From assembly GCA_020073005.1 (NCBI GenBank), contig JAIQFX010000006.1:1-64000 (forward strand): a stretch of 64,000 nt of DNA, written 5' to 3'. A program made the position numbers and the translations under genes. Below the pieces are notes generated by a model. It had not been told where the DNA came from, did not search any database, and saw nothing but the letters and a program-made list of their open reading frames with translations. The stretch's first letter is position 1, and every line of letters begins with the position of its first letter. Below, one piece after another: positions 43,173 through 52,854 of the stretch. Source of the DNA: Terriglobia bacterium (lineage in GTDB: Bacteria > Acidobacteriota > Vicinamibacteria > Vicinamibacterales > CAVVIG01).

Positions 43173-44207
43173 TTACGGTGGAGGCTCGCCGCTCTCCAGG
43201 CGATGCCGCAGCGTCTCGAGAACCTTCGGCGCTTCCGACCTCATGCGACGCTCGAGGATCCGCCGCGCCAGACCGCCCCAGAAGCCGTCCAGCACGTCGA
43301 GATCGGACTCGTTGATGTAGGCGAGGTACCGGCGCGGGCCGTCGCGCACGACGGCGGTCACGCTCAGCGATCCGTCGCTGTAGTGCGTCGCGAATACCTG
43401 TTTGCCGACGATGACTGCTTCGGGCACGAGGCGGCCATCGCCGCGCAGGATGCTGAGCTGCGTGGCGCTGATCACCGGCTTCGCGCCGAAGTGTTCCTTC
43501 GACCAGTACAGGAACGACTCGACGTCCGCGACTGGCCGGTGCGGCCAGTGATCCATGTATTCGGTCACGTCCGGCAGGTGCAACCGCAGGAACACGAACT
43601 GCTGCAGGAGCGCCGAAAACGCAGCCTGGAGCGACACGGGCGCGCGGTGGTCGTCCTGATCGGGCAGCGCGGCGTGACCGCTCGTGACATACGTCTGGAC
43701 GCGGCGAAGGACGAGCCGCCGGAATGCATCCTGAACGAGGCCGGCGCGTTCCGTCCCCGTTCCCTGCGACACGCGTTGGAGCTCCGCGAGCTCGGCGGCG
43801 GCCAGCTTGAGCCCGCATCGGCCGGGCCGGCACCGTTGCAGCTCGTCGACGTCGCCATCGTCCAGCGTCAGCGTCGCCAGATCGGCGAGCTGCGGCGGGT
43901 TCGAGAACCGACCGATGGCCTGCACGTACGCTGACTGCTTGAGCGCCGCAATGCGGCGGATCCACGCGATGAGACGATCACCGCTCGCGTCGAGCGGGGT
44001 CGCGGAAAAGATCGTTATCGCGTGCGTCGTTCCGGGAATGACTCTCGCAACCGTCCCGCCGGTGTCGAGATGCTGGCGATCCTCCTGGGTCGCGGTGACT
44101 GACGGTCCAAAGAAGGCGAAAAGATCCGTGCTCTCTTGCGCCGATACATCGCCGGAGCTCAGCGTAACGAGGAACAGGAGCAGAATGGCCGGTCCATGCG
44201 TGGTCAT
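43173..44207 (-). CDS. Secreted hypothetical protein, 344 aa
   Basis: I start it at ATG 44207 (44243 is possible). The signal peptide (GPAILLLFLVTLSSGDVSAQ) is followed by a helical domain with a pair of Cys (ELQRCRPGRCGLKLA) and a part with ITIFSATPLDASGDRLIAWI, THYSDGSLSVTAVVRD and YLAYINESDLDVLDGFWG. No family is recognised. It lies 24 bases upstream of the radical SAM gene on the same strand and probably opens that operon; it should act in the periplasm. Confidence 0.7.
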   Translation of the reverse strand: MTTHGPAILLLFLVTLSSGDVSAQESTDLFAFFGPSVTATQEDRQHLDTGGTVARVIPGTTHAITIFSATPLDASGDRLIAWIRRIAALKQSAYVQAIGRFSNPPQLADLATLTLDDGDVDELQRCRPGRCGLKLAAAELAELQRVSQGTGTERAGLVQDAFRRLVLRRVQTYVTSGHAALPDQDDHRAPVSLQAAFSALLQQFVFLRLHLPDVTEYMDHWPHRPVADVESFLYWSKEHFGAKPVISATQLSILRGDGRLVPEAVIVGKQVFATHYSDGSLSVTAVVRDGPRRYLAYINESDLDVLDGFWGGLARRILERRMRSEAPKVLETLRHRLESGEPPP

Positions 44208-44525
44208 ATGGAAAGCGTCAGGAACCCGTACCGCTATGAGCAACGCGCGTACCCGCAGTCGCCTCGCTCGGCTGCGTCGGCGGCTTCTTCGCGAATAGGA
44301 TCTGTCGGAGCTTCTTCGCCCGTCCGGCGCGATGTGCCGCGTCGTGAGCGGCGAGAGCTGTCACCTCTGCGACAAGGAGAACTCCTCTGGCGCCTCGCAC
44401 GGGGTTTGCACGTGTTCAGACTCACCGGCGCTTGATGGCCGGGATGATCAGTCCGGGGCAAGTCTTGCGGAATACCGCCGGCAAACCGATTCCCCGACGG
44501 AATCTCGTCAAGAAAAGAGAATCCG
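44208..44525. other. Spacer without a recognisable gene
   Basis: This 318-base spacer separates the divergent secreted-protein gene and the EthD-like relic. Short ORFs on both strands give no family-like protein, and I see no clear promoter pair, terminator or RNA. Confidence 0.5.
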
Positions 44526-44909
44526 ATGAGCAAAGCAATCTTCGTCGCGAGGAAGCGGCCCCATCTGACGGAGGACGAGTTCATCACGTAGTGGCAACAG
44601 ATTCACGCGCCGCTCGTGGCAAAGATCCCGGGCGTCCGTCGCTACGTGATCCAGGCCGTGCGGCGTGCCGCATCAGGCGCCGATCTCGAGCCGGTCCGCG
44701 ACGGCATTGCCGAGATCTGGTTCGACAGTCTGGCGGTCGTGCAGGACGCGGCGGAGTCGCGGGAGGGACAAGCTGCGGCGGCCGACCTGCCGAAGTTCTG
44801 CTCGCCGGAGAGCGGCACGGTCGTGGTCGAGGAAATCGCCGTCGTCGTTGGCCAAGCCGAAACACCGAGTCCTATACGCGGGGTTTGTGTGAACCGGTAT
44901 AATTCATAG
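44526..44909 (+). pseudogene. EthD-domain gene interrupted by an amber stop
   Basis: The frame from ATG 44526 reads MSKAIFVARKRPHLTEDEFI-T, then TAG (44589-44591), then WQQIHAPLVAKIPGVRRY and on to GIAEIWFDSLAVVQDAAES and VVVEEIAVVVG, a complete EthD/dimeric alpha-beta barrel protein of about 127 residues. The stop replaces a position where relatives typically have Tyr (TAC to TAG is one change) directly before W-x-x-x-H-A-P. TAG is used as a normal stop elsewhere in the window (for example at 3844 and 24485), so this is probably a recent nonsense mutation. GTG 44613 could start the rest. Confidence 0.7.
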
Positions 44910-44935
44910 ATCTCACAGACCGTGAGCGTTTCGTT

Positions 44936-46381
44936 GTGCGGTTCATCATGGGTCCTCTTCCGAGAATCATTCAAGGCGGCATGGGCGTGGCCGTGTCCCA
45001 TTGGCGGTTGGCGCGGGCGGTCGCTCAACTCGGCCAACTGGGCGTCGTGTCCGGGACGGCCCTGGACGCGGTGTTCGTCAGGCGGTTGCAGGACGGAGAT
45101 CCCGGTGGCCACATGCGCCGCGGCCTGGACCAGTTTCCGGTGCCGGAGATCGCCGACCGGCTGTGGGCCAGATACTACAGCCCCGGCGGAAAGGCCGGGG
45201 GCGTCCCGTATCGGTCGCTGCCACCACACTCGAAGGAGATGCCGCAGGAACTCACGGAGCTGTGCATCGTGGCCAATTTTGTCGAAGTCACGCTCGCACG
45301 CGAAGTCCACGACCATCCAGTCGGCATCAACTACCTGGAAAAAATTCAGATCCCGCACTTGCCGTCTCTCTATGGCGCCATGCTCGCAGGCGTTCGGTAC
45401 GTCCTGATGGGGGCCGGCGTGCCGCTCAGGATTCCGGGCGTCCTCGATCGCTTCACCCATCACGAACCCGCGACCTATCCCCTGCAGGTGACCGGCGCCC
45501 ACGACCAGGACGACCGGACCATGACCTTCACGCCGCACCGGTTCATGAGGCGACACTTACCGGCGCTTGTCCGGCCGCGATTCCTCGCGATCATCGCCTC
45601 CAATACGCTGGCGACGACGCTGCTCAAGAAGGCGGACGGCCAGGTCGATGGATTCGTCATCGAGGGACACACGGCCGGCGGCCACAACGCGCCGCCCCGC
45701 GGCAAGTTGCAACTGAACGACAGGGGCGAGGCGCTCTATGGGGAGCGTGACACCGTGGATCTCGAGAAGATGCGCGCTCTTGACGTGCCGTTCTGGCTGG
45801 CCGGGGGCTATGGTTCGCCGGAGAAACTTGTGGAGGCGTTGGCCGCCGGGGCTGCTGGCGTGCAGGTAGGAACCGCCTTTGCGTTCTGCGAAGAATCGGG
45901 TCTCGCGGGCTCCTACAAGCGCGCGCTGTTGGACGAGGTCATCGCGGGAACGGCGCGGGTGGTCACCGACCCCAAGGCGTCACCGACGAGTTTTCCTTTC
46001 AAGGTGGTGCAACTGACCGGGTCGTTGTCAGACGAGGAGGTGTATCTGACTCGACCCAGGATCTGTGACTTGGGCTATCTGCGCGAGGCGTTCAGAACCT
46101 CGTCGGGCACCATCGACTACCGCTGCTCCGCGGAGCCGGTGACGACGTACGTGTCAAAAGGGGGGAAGGTCGAGCAGACCGTGGGCAAGAGATGCCTCTG
46201 TAATGCCCTGCTGACGAACGTCGGCCATCCCCAGCTGCGAAAGGGGAGATACGTCGAGCAGGCGCTGATCACTTCCGGGAATGACTTGGCCGGACTCGAC
46301 CGATTCCTACCTGAAGGCTCAAAGACCTACACCGCCGAAGACGTGGTCCGCACCCTGCTCGGTCGGACGCCACAGGGATAG
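44936..46381 (+). CDS. Nitronate monooxygenase / PfaD-type FMN protein
   Basis: The protein is about 480 residues (GTG 44936 or ATG 44948). It has an FMN-binding TIM barrel with IIQGGMGVAVSHWRLARAVA, VIEGHTAGGHNAPPRG and FWLAGGYGSPEKL then GAAGVQVGTAFAF. These are the phosphate-binding and active-site loops of the 2-nitropropane dioxygenase group. A C-terminal extension contains YLTRPRICDLGYLREAF and a Cys pair (KRCLCNALLTNVGH). Such proteins oxidise nitronates, or act as enoyl reductases in the PfaD line. It starts 26 bases after the EthD relic. Confidence 0.8.
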   Translation: MRFIMGPLPRIIQGGMGVAVSHWRLARAVAQLGQLGVVSGTALDAVFVRRLQDGDPGGHMRRGLDQFPVPEIADRLWARYYSPGGKAGGVPYRSLPPHSKEMPQELTELCIVANFVEVTLAREVHDHPVGINYLEKIQIPHLPSLYGAMLAGVRYVLMGAGVPLRIPGVLDRFTHHEPATYPLQVTGAHDQDDRTMTFTPHRFMRRHLPALVRPRFLAIIASNTLATTLLKKADGQVDGFVIEGHTAGGHNAPPRGKLQLNDRGEALYGERDTVDLEKMRALDVPFWLAGGYGSPEKLVEALAAGAAGVQVGTAFAFCEESGLAGSYKRALLDEVIAGTARVVTDPKASPTSFPFKVVQLTGSLSDEEVYLTRPRICDLGYLREAFRTSSGTIDYRCSAEPVTTYVSKGGKVEQTVGKRCLCNALLTNVGHPQLRKGRYVEQALITSGNDLAGLDRFLPEGSKTYTAEDVVRTLLGRTPQG

Positions 46382-46608
46382 GCCGCTTATGCAGATGCGG
46401 AGTGACGCGGGTCGTTGGGCGACCACCCACCCCGGTCATGGACGACGCGACGAGGAAGCAGCTGCAGGGACGGTACCGATTCCTCCTCGCGGTTTCCCCG
46501 ATCGGGTCTGATACAACGACGACGCGCGAGGTCGAGTGGATCGTTCGTCCATAACACGCGAGGCTCACGCGCTGGACCGGCGGCCGGCGCGCATCACCCG
46601 CGGTGGCG

Positions 46609-48639
46609 TCATGGTGTCTCCCCGGCGACTGAGTTGCCCTCCAAGAGCGCGTCGATCACTCTTAACACCTCCGCGATGTCGAGCGGTTTGGTCAAGTAGG
46701 CCGCCGCGCCTGCCGCCTTCAGCCGCTTCATCAGTCCCGGTGTGGCGTCGGCGGTGACCATCACCTTTGGGATGGATCGGCTTTGCGGATCGGCCCACAG
46801 GCGCCGCAGCACTTCGTCGCCGGGCACGTCCGGCAAGTGCAGGTCGAGGAGGATCACGTTCGGGCGGCGCGCTGTGACAAGGGCCGGCACTTCCGCGGCG
46901 TGCGCGGCGTGGACGAGCTCGACGCCGGGCCGCCGGCAAAGGATCCGTTCCATGAGGCGCACGTTCGAGATGTTGTCTTCAACGTACAAGACCACTCCCG
47001 CCCTGGGTGTGGTCGCCACCGCGGGCGACGCGGCGGCCTTGGCTGGCTGAGCTGCCGGCGGCGCACTGACCGCCGGCGGCAGTTCAATCCAAAAGGTGGA
47101 GCCTTCGTCGACGATGCTGGTCGCGTTGAGTTGCCCACCCATTGCCCGGGCGAGCGCGCGCGACAGCGCAAGACCGAGACCCGTCCCTTCAATCGAGCTG
47201 CGCTCCGCGCCCAAACGCTCGAAGGGCTGAAAGAGCAGCTTCACCTTCTCGGGCGGAATGCCCGCGCCCGTATCCGTCACCAGCAGACGAGACGGCTGAT
47301 GCGTCGTCGCGTCGCCGGGTTCGAAGCGGATGATGACGCGACCGTTGTCGCGGTTGTATTTCACGGCATTCGACAGCAGGTTGATGAGCACCTGCCCCAA
47401 TCGCGGCCGATCCGCCAAGACCGCCATCTCTTCCGCCGGCAGCGGCGCGACGTCGATCGTGACGCCTCGCTGCGCTGCGAGCGGCCTCACGAGGGCGGCC
47501 GTCGTCTCGATGACCTCCCGGACTGGCACCACCTCCGGCGACAAGGACAAGTGGCCGGTTTCGATTCGCGTGATATCCAACACTTCGTTGACGAGATCCA
47601 GGAGATGACGGCCGCCGCTGAGGATTTGCCGGACATGCTCAGCGCCGTCCGGCGCAAGGCCTTCCAGGTCGAGCAGCTGCGCGAATCCCAGGATCGCATT
47701 CAGCGGTGTGCGCAAGTCGTGGCTCATCCGCGAGAGGAATTCGCTTTTCGCGAGATTCGCGCGCTCGGCTTCCAGGCGCACCAGCCTTAAGTCGTCCTCG
47801 CTCTTTTTGCGGTCGGTGACGTCCTCGGAGAGACAACAGATCGCATAGACCTGGCCGGAATCGTCGAGCAGCGGGAAGCGGCGCGCCTCGAGCACGCCGA
47901 GCTCGTACCCGCGCATGTACGGCTCTTCGAACGTCTTGGCCTGTTTCGTCTCGATGACTGTGCGATCGTGGGCCGCGTAGATGTCGGCCATGCGCGGAGG
48001 CGCCACCTGCGCCGTCGTCTTGCCGAGCAGGTCCTCGGGCGGCTTGTCGAGGAATTCGGCCGCGCGCGGGCTCACGAGCAGCACCCGGCCGTCGACGTCC
48101 TTGACGAGAATGCCAAGGGGACTGTGCTTGAGGATCGCCTGTAACAACTGGTCGGAGCGCTCGGCCCGCACCGCCAGCTCGGCGTGAAGTCGACGGACTT
48201 CTTCCTCGGCGCGCTGACGCTCCGCGCGCTCCATCGCCTCGGCCCTGGCGCGCCGCACGGCGGTCGGCAGCCGCGCGATGCGCTGCTTGAGCACGTAATC
48301 GGTCGCGCCATCCTTCAATCGGTCGACCGCCAGTTCTTCGCCCAGCGTTGCCGAAAGAAAGATGAACGGCGTGAGCGGCGCCAGACGCCGCGCGATGGCT
48401 TGCGCCGTCAACCCGTCGAAACTCGGCAGGCTGTAGTCGGCGAGAATGAGGTCGAACGAGTGATGCAGCAGCTCGGCTTCGAACGTGCTGCGCGTGTCGG
48501 CGTACCGAAACTCGCTCAGCAGCCCATCGGCGCGGAGCGTCGCGGCGGCCAGCTCGCGATCGTCCGCATCGTCCTCGACGTGGAGGATCCGCATGGGGTC
48601 GGCTACGCTGCCGCGGGGCGACGGGCGCTGTGTTGACAT
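46609..48639 (-). CDS. Hybrid histidine kinase with two receiver domains
   Basis: From ATG 48639 the 676-residue cytosolic protein has an N-terminal REC domain (LILADYSLPSFDG with the Asp), a PAS domain (SPLGILVKDVDGRVLL; LLDDSGQVYAICCLSEDVTD), a HisKA domain with SRMSHDLRTPLNAILGFAQL, an ATPase domain (NLLSNAVKYNRDNG, DTGAGIPPEK, GTGLGLALSRA) and a C-terminal REC domain (VILLDLHLPDVPGD). It can both receive and pass on phosphate. It is the last gene of a kinase-regulator-kinase operon. Confidence 0.9.
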   Translation of the reverse strand: MSTQRPSPRGSVADPMRILHVEDDADDRELAAATLRADGLLSEFRYADTRSTFEAELLHHSFDLILADYSLPSFDGLTAQAIARRLAPLTPFIFLSATLGEELAVDRLKDGATDYVLKQRIARLPTAVRRARAEAMERAERQRAEEEVRRLHAELAVRAERSDQLLQAILKHSPLGILVKDVDGRVLLVSPRAAEFLDKPPEDLLGKTTAQVAPPRMADIYAAHDRTVIETKQAKTFEEPYMRGYELGVLEARRFPLLDDSGQVYAICCLSEDVTDRKKSEDDLRLVRLEAERANLAKSEFLSRMSHDLRTPLNAILGFAQLLDLEGLAPDGAEHVRQILSGGRHLLDLVNEVLDITRIETGHLSLSPEVVPVREVIETTAALVRPLAAQRGVTIDVAPLPAEEMAVLADRPRLGQVLINLLSNAVKYNRDNGRVIIRFEPGDATTHQPSRLLVTDTGAGIPPEKVKLLFQPFERLGAERSSIEGTGLGLALSRALARAMGGQLNATSIVDEGSTFWIELPPAVSAPPAAQPAKAAASPAVATTPRAGVVLYVEDNISNVRLMERILCRRPGVELVHAAHAAEVPALVTARRPNVILLDLHLPDVPGDEVLRRLWADPQSRSIPKVMVTADATPGLMKRLKAAGAAAYLTKPLDIAEVLRVIDALLEGNSVAGETP

Positions 48640-48647
48640 CGCGCCGC

Positions 48648-49094
48648 TTACCGCGCCGGAAACGGTTCGTTCAGCACGGCCCAGAATCCGCCGAGCAGGC
48701 TCATCGCGTCCACGAACGCATGGAAGTCCACAGGTTTCACCACGTAGGCGTTCACACCCAGGTTGTAGCTGTGCACCAGATCCTGCTCCTCGCGCGAGGA
48801 CGTCAGAACCACGACCGGAATGGTCCGGAGCTCGGGGTCGGTCTTGACGTGGCGCAGCACCTCCAGGCCGTCGATCTTCGGCATCTTCAGATCGAGCAGC
48901 ATCACCGCGGGATGCCCTGCCTCGCGGTCGGCATACGCGCCGCGGCAATGCAGGTAGTCGAGGGCCTCGGCGCCGTCACGCACGACAATCACCTCGTTGA
49001 CGAGGCGGTTGGCGCGCAGCGCGGTGAGCGTCAGCTCGGCATCGTTGACGCTGTCCTCGGCCAGCAGAATCCGCCGAAGATCAGTCCCGGCCAT
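48648..49094 (-). CDS. REC-only response regulator (Rcp1-like)
   Basis: The 148-residue protein (ATG 49094) consists of one receiver domain with ILLAEDSVNDAELTLTALR, the phospho-acceptor Asp in VMLLDLKMPKIDGLEVL, VVVLTSSREEQD and VKPVDFHAF. Its pattern, with a longer loop after the third strand, fits the Rcp1-like regulators that serve phytochrome-type kinases. It overlaps the upstream kinase by 14 bases and precedes the hybrid kinase by eight, so it probably passes phosphate between them. Confidence 0.9.
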   Translation of the reverse strand: MAGTDLRRILLAEDSVNDAELTLTALRANRLVNEVIVVRDGAEALDYLHCRGAYADREAGHPAVMLLDLKMPKIDGLEVLRHVKTDPELRTIPVVVLTSSREEQDLVHSYNLGVNAYVVKPVDFHAFVDAMSLLGGFWAVLNEPFPAR

Positions 49095-51342
49095 CGGGTA
49101 CTCCTCCGGAATGCGGCAGCGAAAAATACATCGTGGCTCCGCCGTCGACCGCCCCTTCGGCCCATGCGCGCCCCCCGTGCCGCTGCACGATCCTTCGTAC
49201 GTTCGCCAGGCCGATGCCGATCCCCTCGAACTCGTCGTCGCGGTGCAGACGCTGAAACACGCCGAACAGCTTGTCGACGTACGCCATGTCAAATCCGACG
49301 CCATTGTCCCGCACGTAGACGACCGCCTCCTCGCCGTCGCCCGGCATGGTGCCGACGTCGATTTCCGAGCGCGTGCGCGTGGACGAGTACTTCACCGCGT
49401 TCGACAGCAGGTTGACGAGCACGAGGCGCAGCAGCGCGCGGTCCGCGTCGACCACGGGCAGCGGATGCAGGCGCCAGACCACGTCGCGACCATTGACGCC
49501 GGCCATGATTTCCTGCTGCACGTCTCGAACGAGGACGTTGAGGTCCACGCGCAGGCGACTGAGCTCCGCGCGGCCCACGCGAGAGAAGGCGAGGAGATCG
49601 TCAATCAGCCGACCCATGTGCGTGGCGGCATCGACAATCGTGTCGAGGTGGCGTCGGCTGTCCGCGCTCAATGACGCCGAGGCGGACCCTCGCACCAACT
49701 CGGCGAACCCGGTGATGTGCCGCAGCGGTGCGCGCAGGTCGTGCGAGACCGAATAGCTGAACGCCTCGAGCTCGTGGTTGACGGCCGTCAATTCCTGCGC
49801 CCGGCGCTCGAGTTCCTTCGCGGTACGCTTCTCGTCGGTGACGTCTCGAGCGGCCGCAAAGATCAGACCGCGGGAGGGCAGCGGCGCCGCGTTCCAGCTG
49901 AGCCAGCGGTACGATCCATTCTTGCAGCGATAGCGATTCTCGAAGCTCATGGCCGCCTGGCCCGCCGCCTGCCGTTCAGCCTGGGCCGCGGTGGACGCGC
50001 GGTCGTCGGGATGGACAAACTCCAGATAGGGACGTCCGGTCAGATCCTCAGCCGTCCAGCCCAACGTGCGCTGCCACGCGCCGTTCACCTGCTTGAATCG
50101 TCCGTCCATGCCCGCGATGCACAGCATGTCCAGCGAGAGCGCGAAGAACTGGCTCAGTTCCTCCCGCGCTTCCTTGAGCTCCTGAATGCGCGCCCGCAAC
50201 AGGTCGCTCGACTCTTCCAGACTGCGCGTACGCTCGCGCACGCGCTGCTCGAGGCCCTGCCGAGCGTGTTCGACCTGCGCCGTCATCGCGTTGAACGCCG
50301 CGCCGAGACGGCCGATCTCATCGCGCCTGCGGATGACGAGCCGTCGCGCGTAGTCGCCGGCCGCGATCGCCTCGGACGCCTGTGTCAGCGCATGCAGAGG
50401 CTTGGTGATCCGAGCGCTGAGAATCGCGACGCCGAACGCGGCGAGCATCACGAATCCGGCGGCCAGCAGCAACAGTTGTCGGAAGCCCGCCCGGGCGGCT
50501 GCCAATACCAGCTCCCGGGGGAAGTCGACCCACACGGTCCACGGCGTGCCGTCGACAAACGACTGCCCCCCGATACGCCACGATCCGTCCGCCGCCCGGT
50601 ATTCGGCGACACCCGCGCGACCGGTAGCAACGCGTGGCCCCGGGACGGGTACGGAGAAGTTCGTCCACACGTCACCCGATCGGTTGCCGATGGCGACTGT
50701 CGCACCCGCACCGACCAAGCGGCCAATCGCGTCCGCGTTCTGTGCCGCCCGCATCGTGCGAGGCACGACCAGAAATCCCAGGCGGTGGGCAGGTGCAGTG
50801 CCGGCGTCAGCACTCGACGCCAGGACTTCGTCGGCTACTTCGAAGACCACGGCGCCTTCGACAAGGTGGAACGCTCCGATGCCAAGCGATGAAGGCGTTC
50901 CGCGCAAGGCGGGCCCCGTGGCCGGCGCGGCGGCTGAACCTGGCGTCGTGTCCACGCGAAGAACCACGGCACCAGTCGCGTCCAGCAACTCGACTGCGGG
51001 TTGCCCCGCGGCCGCCAGCGGCTTCAGCCGCTGCTCCACGATCGATCGGGTCTGCGCGGTCGGCGTAAGCATGTAGCTGCGAACGGCCTCGTCCGCGGCC
51101 AGGCGGTGGACTTCGCTCGCCCCGCGGAGGGCGCTCTGATTCACCAGGTTCGCCATCTGTCCGGCGGCGACCAAAGCGCGCTCGCTGCCAGTTCGCAGCA
51201 CTGTGCGCTCGAGCTGGCGCTCGAACGCCCAGAGAAAGGCGCCCAGGACGACGAGGATGAGTGCGCCGATCAGAAGCGGCAGACGAAGCCGCAGCGAGTG
51301 ATAAACCCGCAATGGTGGCGCGGTGGAATAAGACTGTTTCAC
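49081..51342 (-). CDS. Membrane sensor histidine kinase (HAMP-PAS-HisKA)
   Basis: I start it at GTG 51342 (753 aa); the open frame to 51441 adds an unlikely Cys-rich leader. Two membrane helices (LPLLIGALILVVLGAFLWAF and QLLLLAAGFVMLAAFGVAIL) enclose a periplasmic sensor of about 250 residues. HAMP (ITKPLHALTQASEAIAAGDY), a coiled coil, PAS (LSLDMLCIAGMDGRFKQVNG), HisKA (SYSVSHDLRAPLRHITGFAE) and ATPase (NLLSNAVKYS, DNGVGFDMAY, GIGLANVRRIVQRHGG) follow. It phosphorylates a cognate regulator, presumably the REC protein it overlaps. Confidence 0.88.
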   Translation of the reverse strand: MKQSYSTAPPLRVYHSLRLRLPLLIGALILVVLGAFLWAFERQLERTVLRTGSERALVAAGQMANLVNQSALRGASEVHRLAADEAVRSYMLTPTAQTRSIVEQRLKPLAAAGQPAVELLDATGAVVLRVDTTPGSAAAPATGPALRGTPSSLGIGAFHLVEGAVVFEVADEVLASSADAGTAPAHRLGFLVVPRTMRAAQNADAIGRLVGAGATVAIGNRSGDVWTNFSVPVPGPRVATGRAGVAEYRAADGSWRIGGQSFVDGTPWTVWVDFPRELVLAAARAGFRQLLLLAAGFVMLAAFGVAILSARITKPLHALTQASEAIAAGDYARRLVIRRRDEIGRLGAAFNAMTAQVEHARQGLEQRVRERTRSLEESSDLLRARIQELKEAREELSQFFALSLDMLCIAGMDGRFKQVNGAWQRTLGWTAEDLTGRPYLEFVHPDDRASTAAQAERQAAGQAAMSFENRYRCKNGSYRWLSWNAAPLPSRGLIFAAARDVTDEKRTAKELERRAQELTAVNHELEAFSYSVSHDLRAPLRHITGFAELVRGSASASLSADSRRHLDTIVDAATHMGRLIDDLLAFSRVGRAELSRLRVDLNVLVRDVQQEIMAGVNGRDVVWRLHPLPVVDADRALLRLVLVNLLSNAVKYSSTRTRSEIDVGTMPGDGEEAVVYVRDNGVGFDMAYVDKLFGVFQRLHRDDEFEGIGIGLANVRRIVQRHGGRAWAEGAVDGGATMYFSLPHSGGVPDGRD

Positions 51343-51388
51343 TCCGATTATTATCGGACAGTCGCACGCTTCGCACCAGCAAAGCGCA

Positions 51389-51425
51389 GTAACTGGTTTC
51401 ATCGAGCAGGGTGAGAGCCAGTTAC
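51389..51425. promoter_or_regulatory. Inverted repeat in the divergent kinase/regulator spacer
   Basis: GTAACTGG (51389-51396) and CCAGTTAC (51418-51425) are perfect complements with a 21-base gap. They lie between the two divergent signalling units and 29 bases from the promoter at 51454, a plausible operator place. Confidence 0.45.
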
Positions 51426-51453
51426 ATATTTGGCTGGACAAGTTATTGGCCTG

Positions 51454-51482
51454 TTGACACTTACTACTGGAGGGAGTAATCA
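51454..51482 (+). promoter_or_regulatory. Sigma-70-type promoter of the HD-GYP regulator gene
   Basis: TTGACA and TAATCA are separated by 17 bases. The -35 box is a perfect match. The start of transcription would be near 51489, 36 bases before the GTG at 51525. Confidence 0.65.
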
Positions 51483-51524
51483 GTATTCAGATAGTCGATT
51501 AGTCCTTCTGTCAGGGGACAGTTC

Positions 51525-52574
<1,050 letters not shown>

Positions 52575-52647
52575 CGTGGCGGGCGCCCCTGTCGATTTCT
52601 GACTAAGGGAGGCGCTGCCGACCGCCAGCGCCTGAGGAATCTGATCG

Positions 52648-52854
52648 ATGGCTGCTGATCCACACCCGCCAACCGAGGAATCGCCGCTGCTGCATCAATT
52701 CAAGAACCACCTGGCCATCGTCGTCGGTTTCTGCGATCTGCTGCTCCACGAAATCGCCGACGCGGATCCGAAACACGCCGACGTGGCGGAGATGCGCAAG
52801 GCGGCGGAAGCCGCCATGGCCCTCCTGCCGGAACTGTCCCGGCGCCTGCGGTGA
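52648..52854 (+). CDS. Stand-alone DHp-like mini-protein, 68 aa
   Basis: LLHQFKNHLAIVVGFCDLLL aligns by eye with the histidine box of NtrB-like kinases (H-D-F-N-N-L-L-x-V-I-x-G-Y), with His at residue 16. DPKHADVAEMRKAAEAAMAL then LPELSRRLR matches the second DHp helix. No ATPase domain follows, so it cannot phosphorylate itself, but it could form a four-helix phosphotransfer dimer. The stop overlaps the GTG start of the sigma-54 activator (GTGA), so the two are coupled. It may be a phosphotransfer or phosphatase partner, or a remnant of a kinase. Confidence 0.65.
   Translation: MAADPHPPTEESPLLHQFKNHLAIVVGFCDLLLHEIADADPKHADVAEMRKAAEAAMALLPELSRRLR

Noticed and set aside
44332-44529. 65-residue ORF with several Cys in the spacer before the EthD relic
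   Set aside because: No start signal or family resemblance, and it runs into the EthD frame.
44526-44909. Amber codon as a sign of recoding (pyrrolysine or reassigned TAG)
   Set aside because: TAG ends several well-supported genes in the window, and no Pyl machinery is visible.
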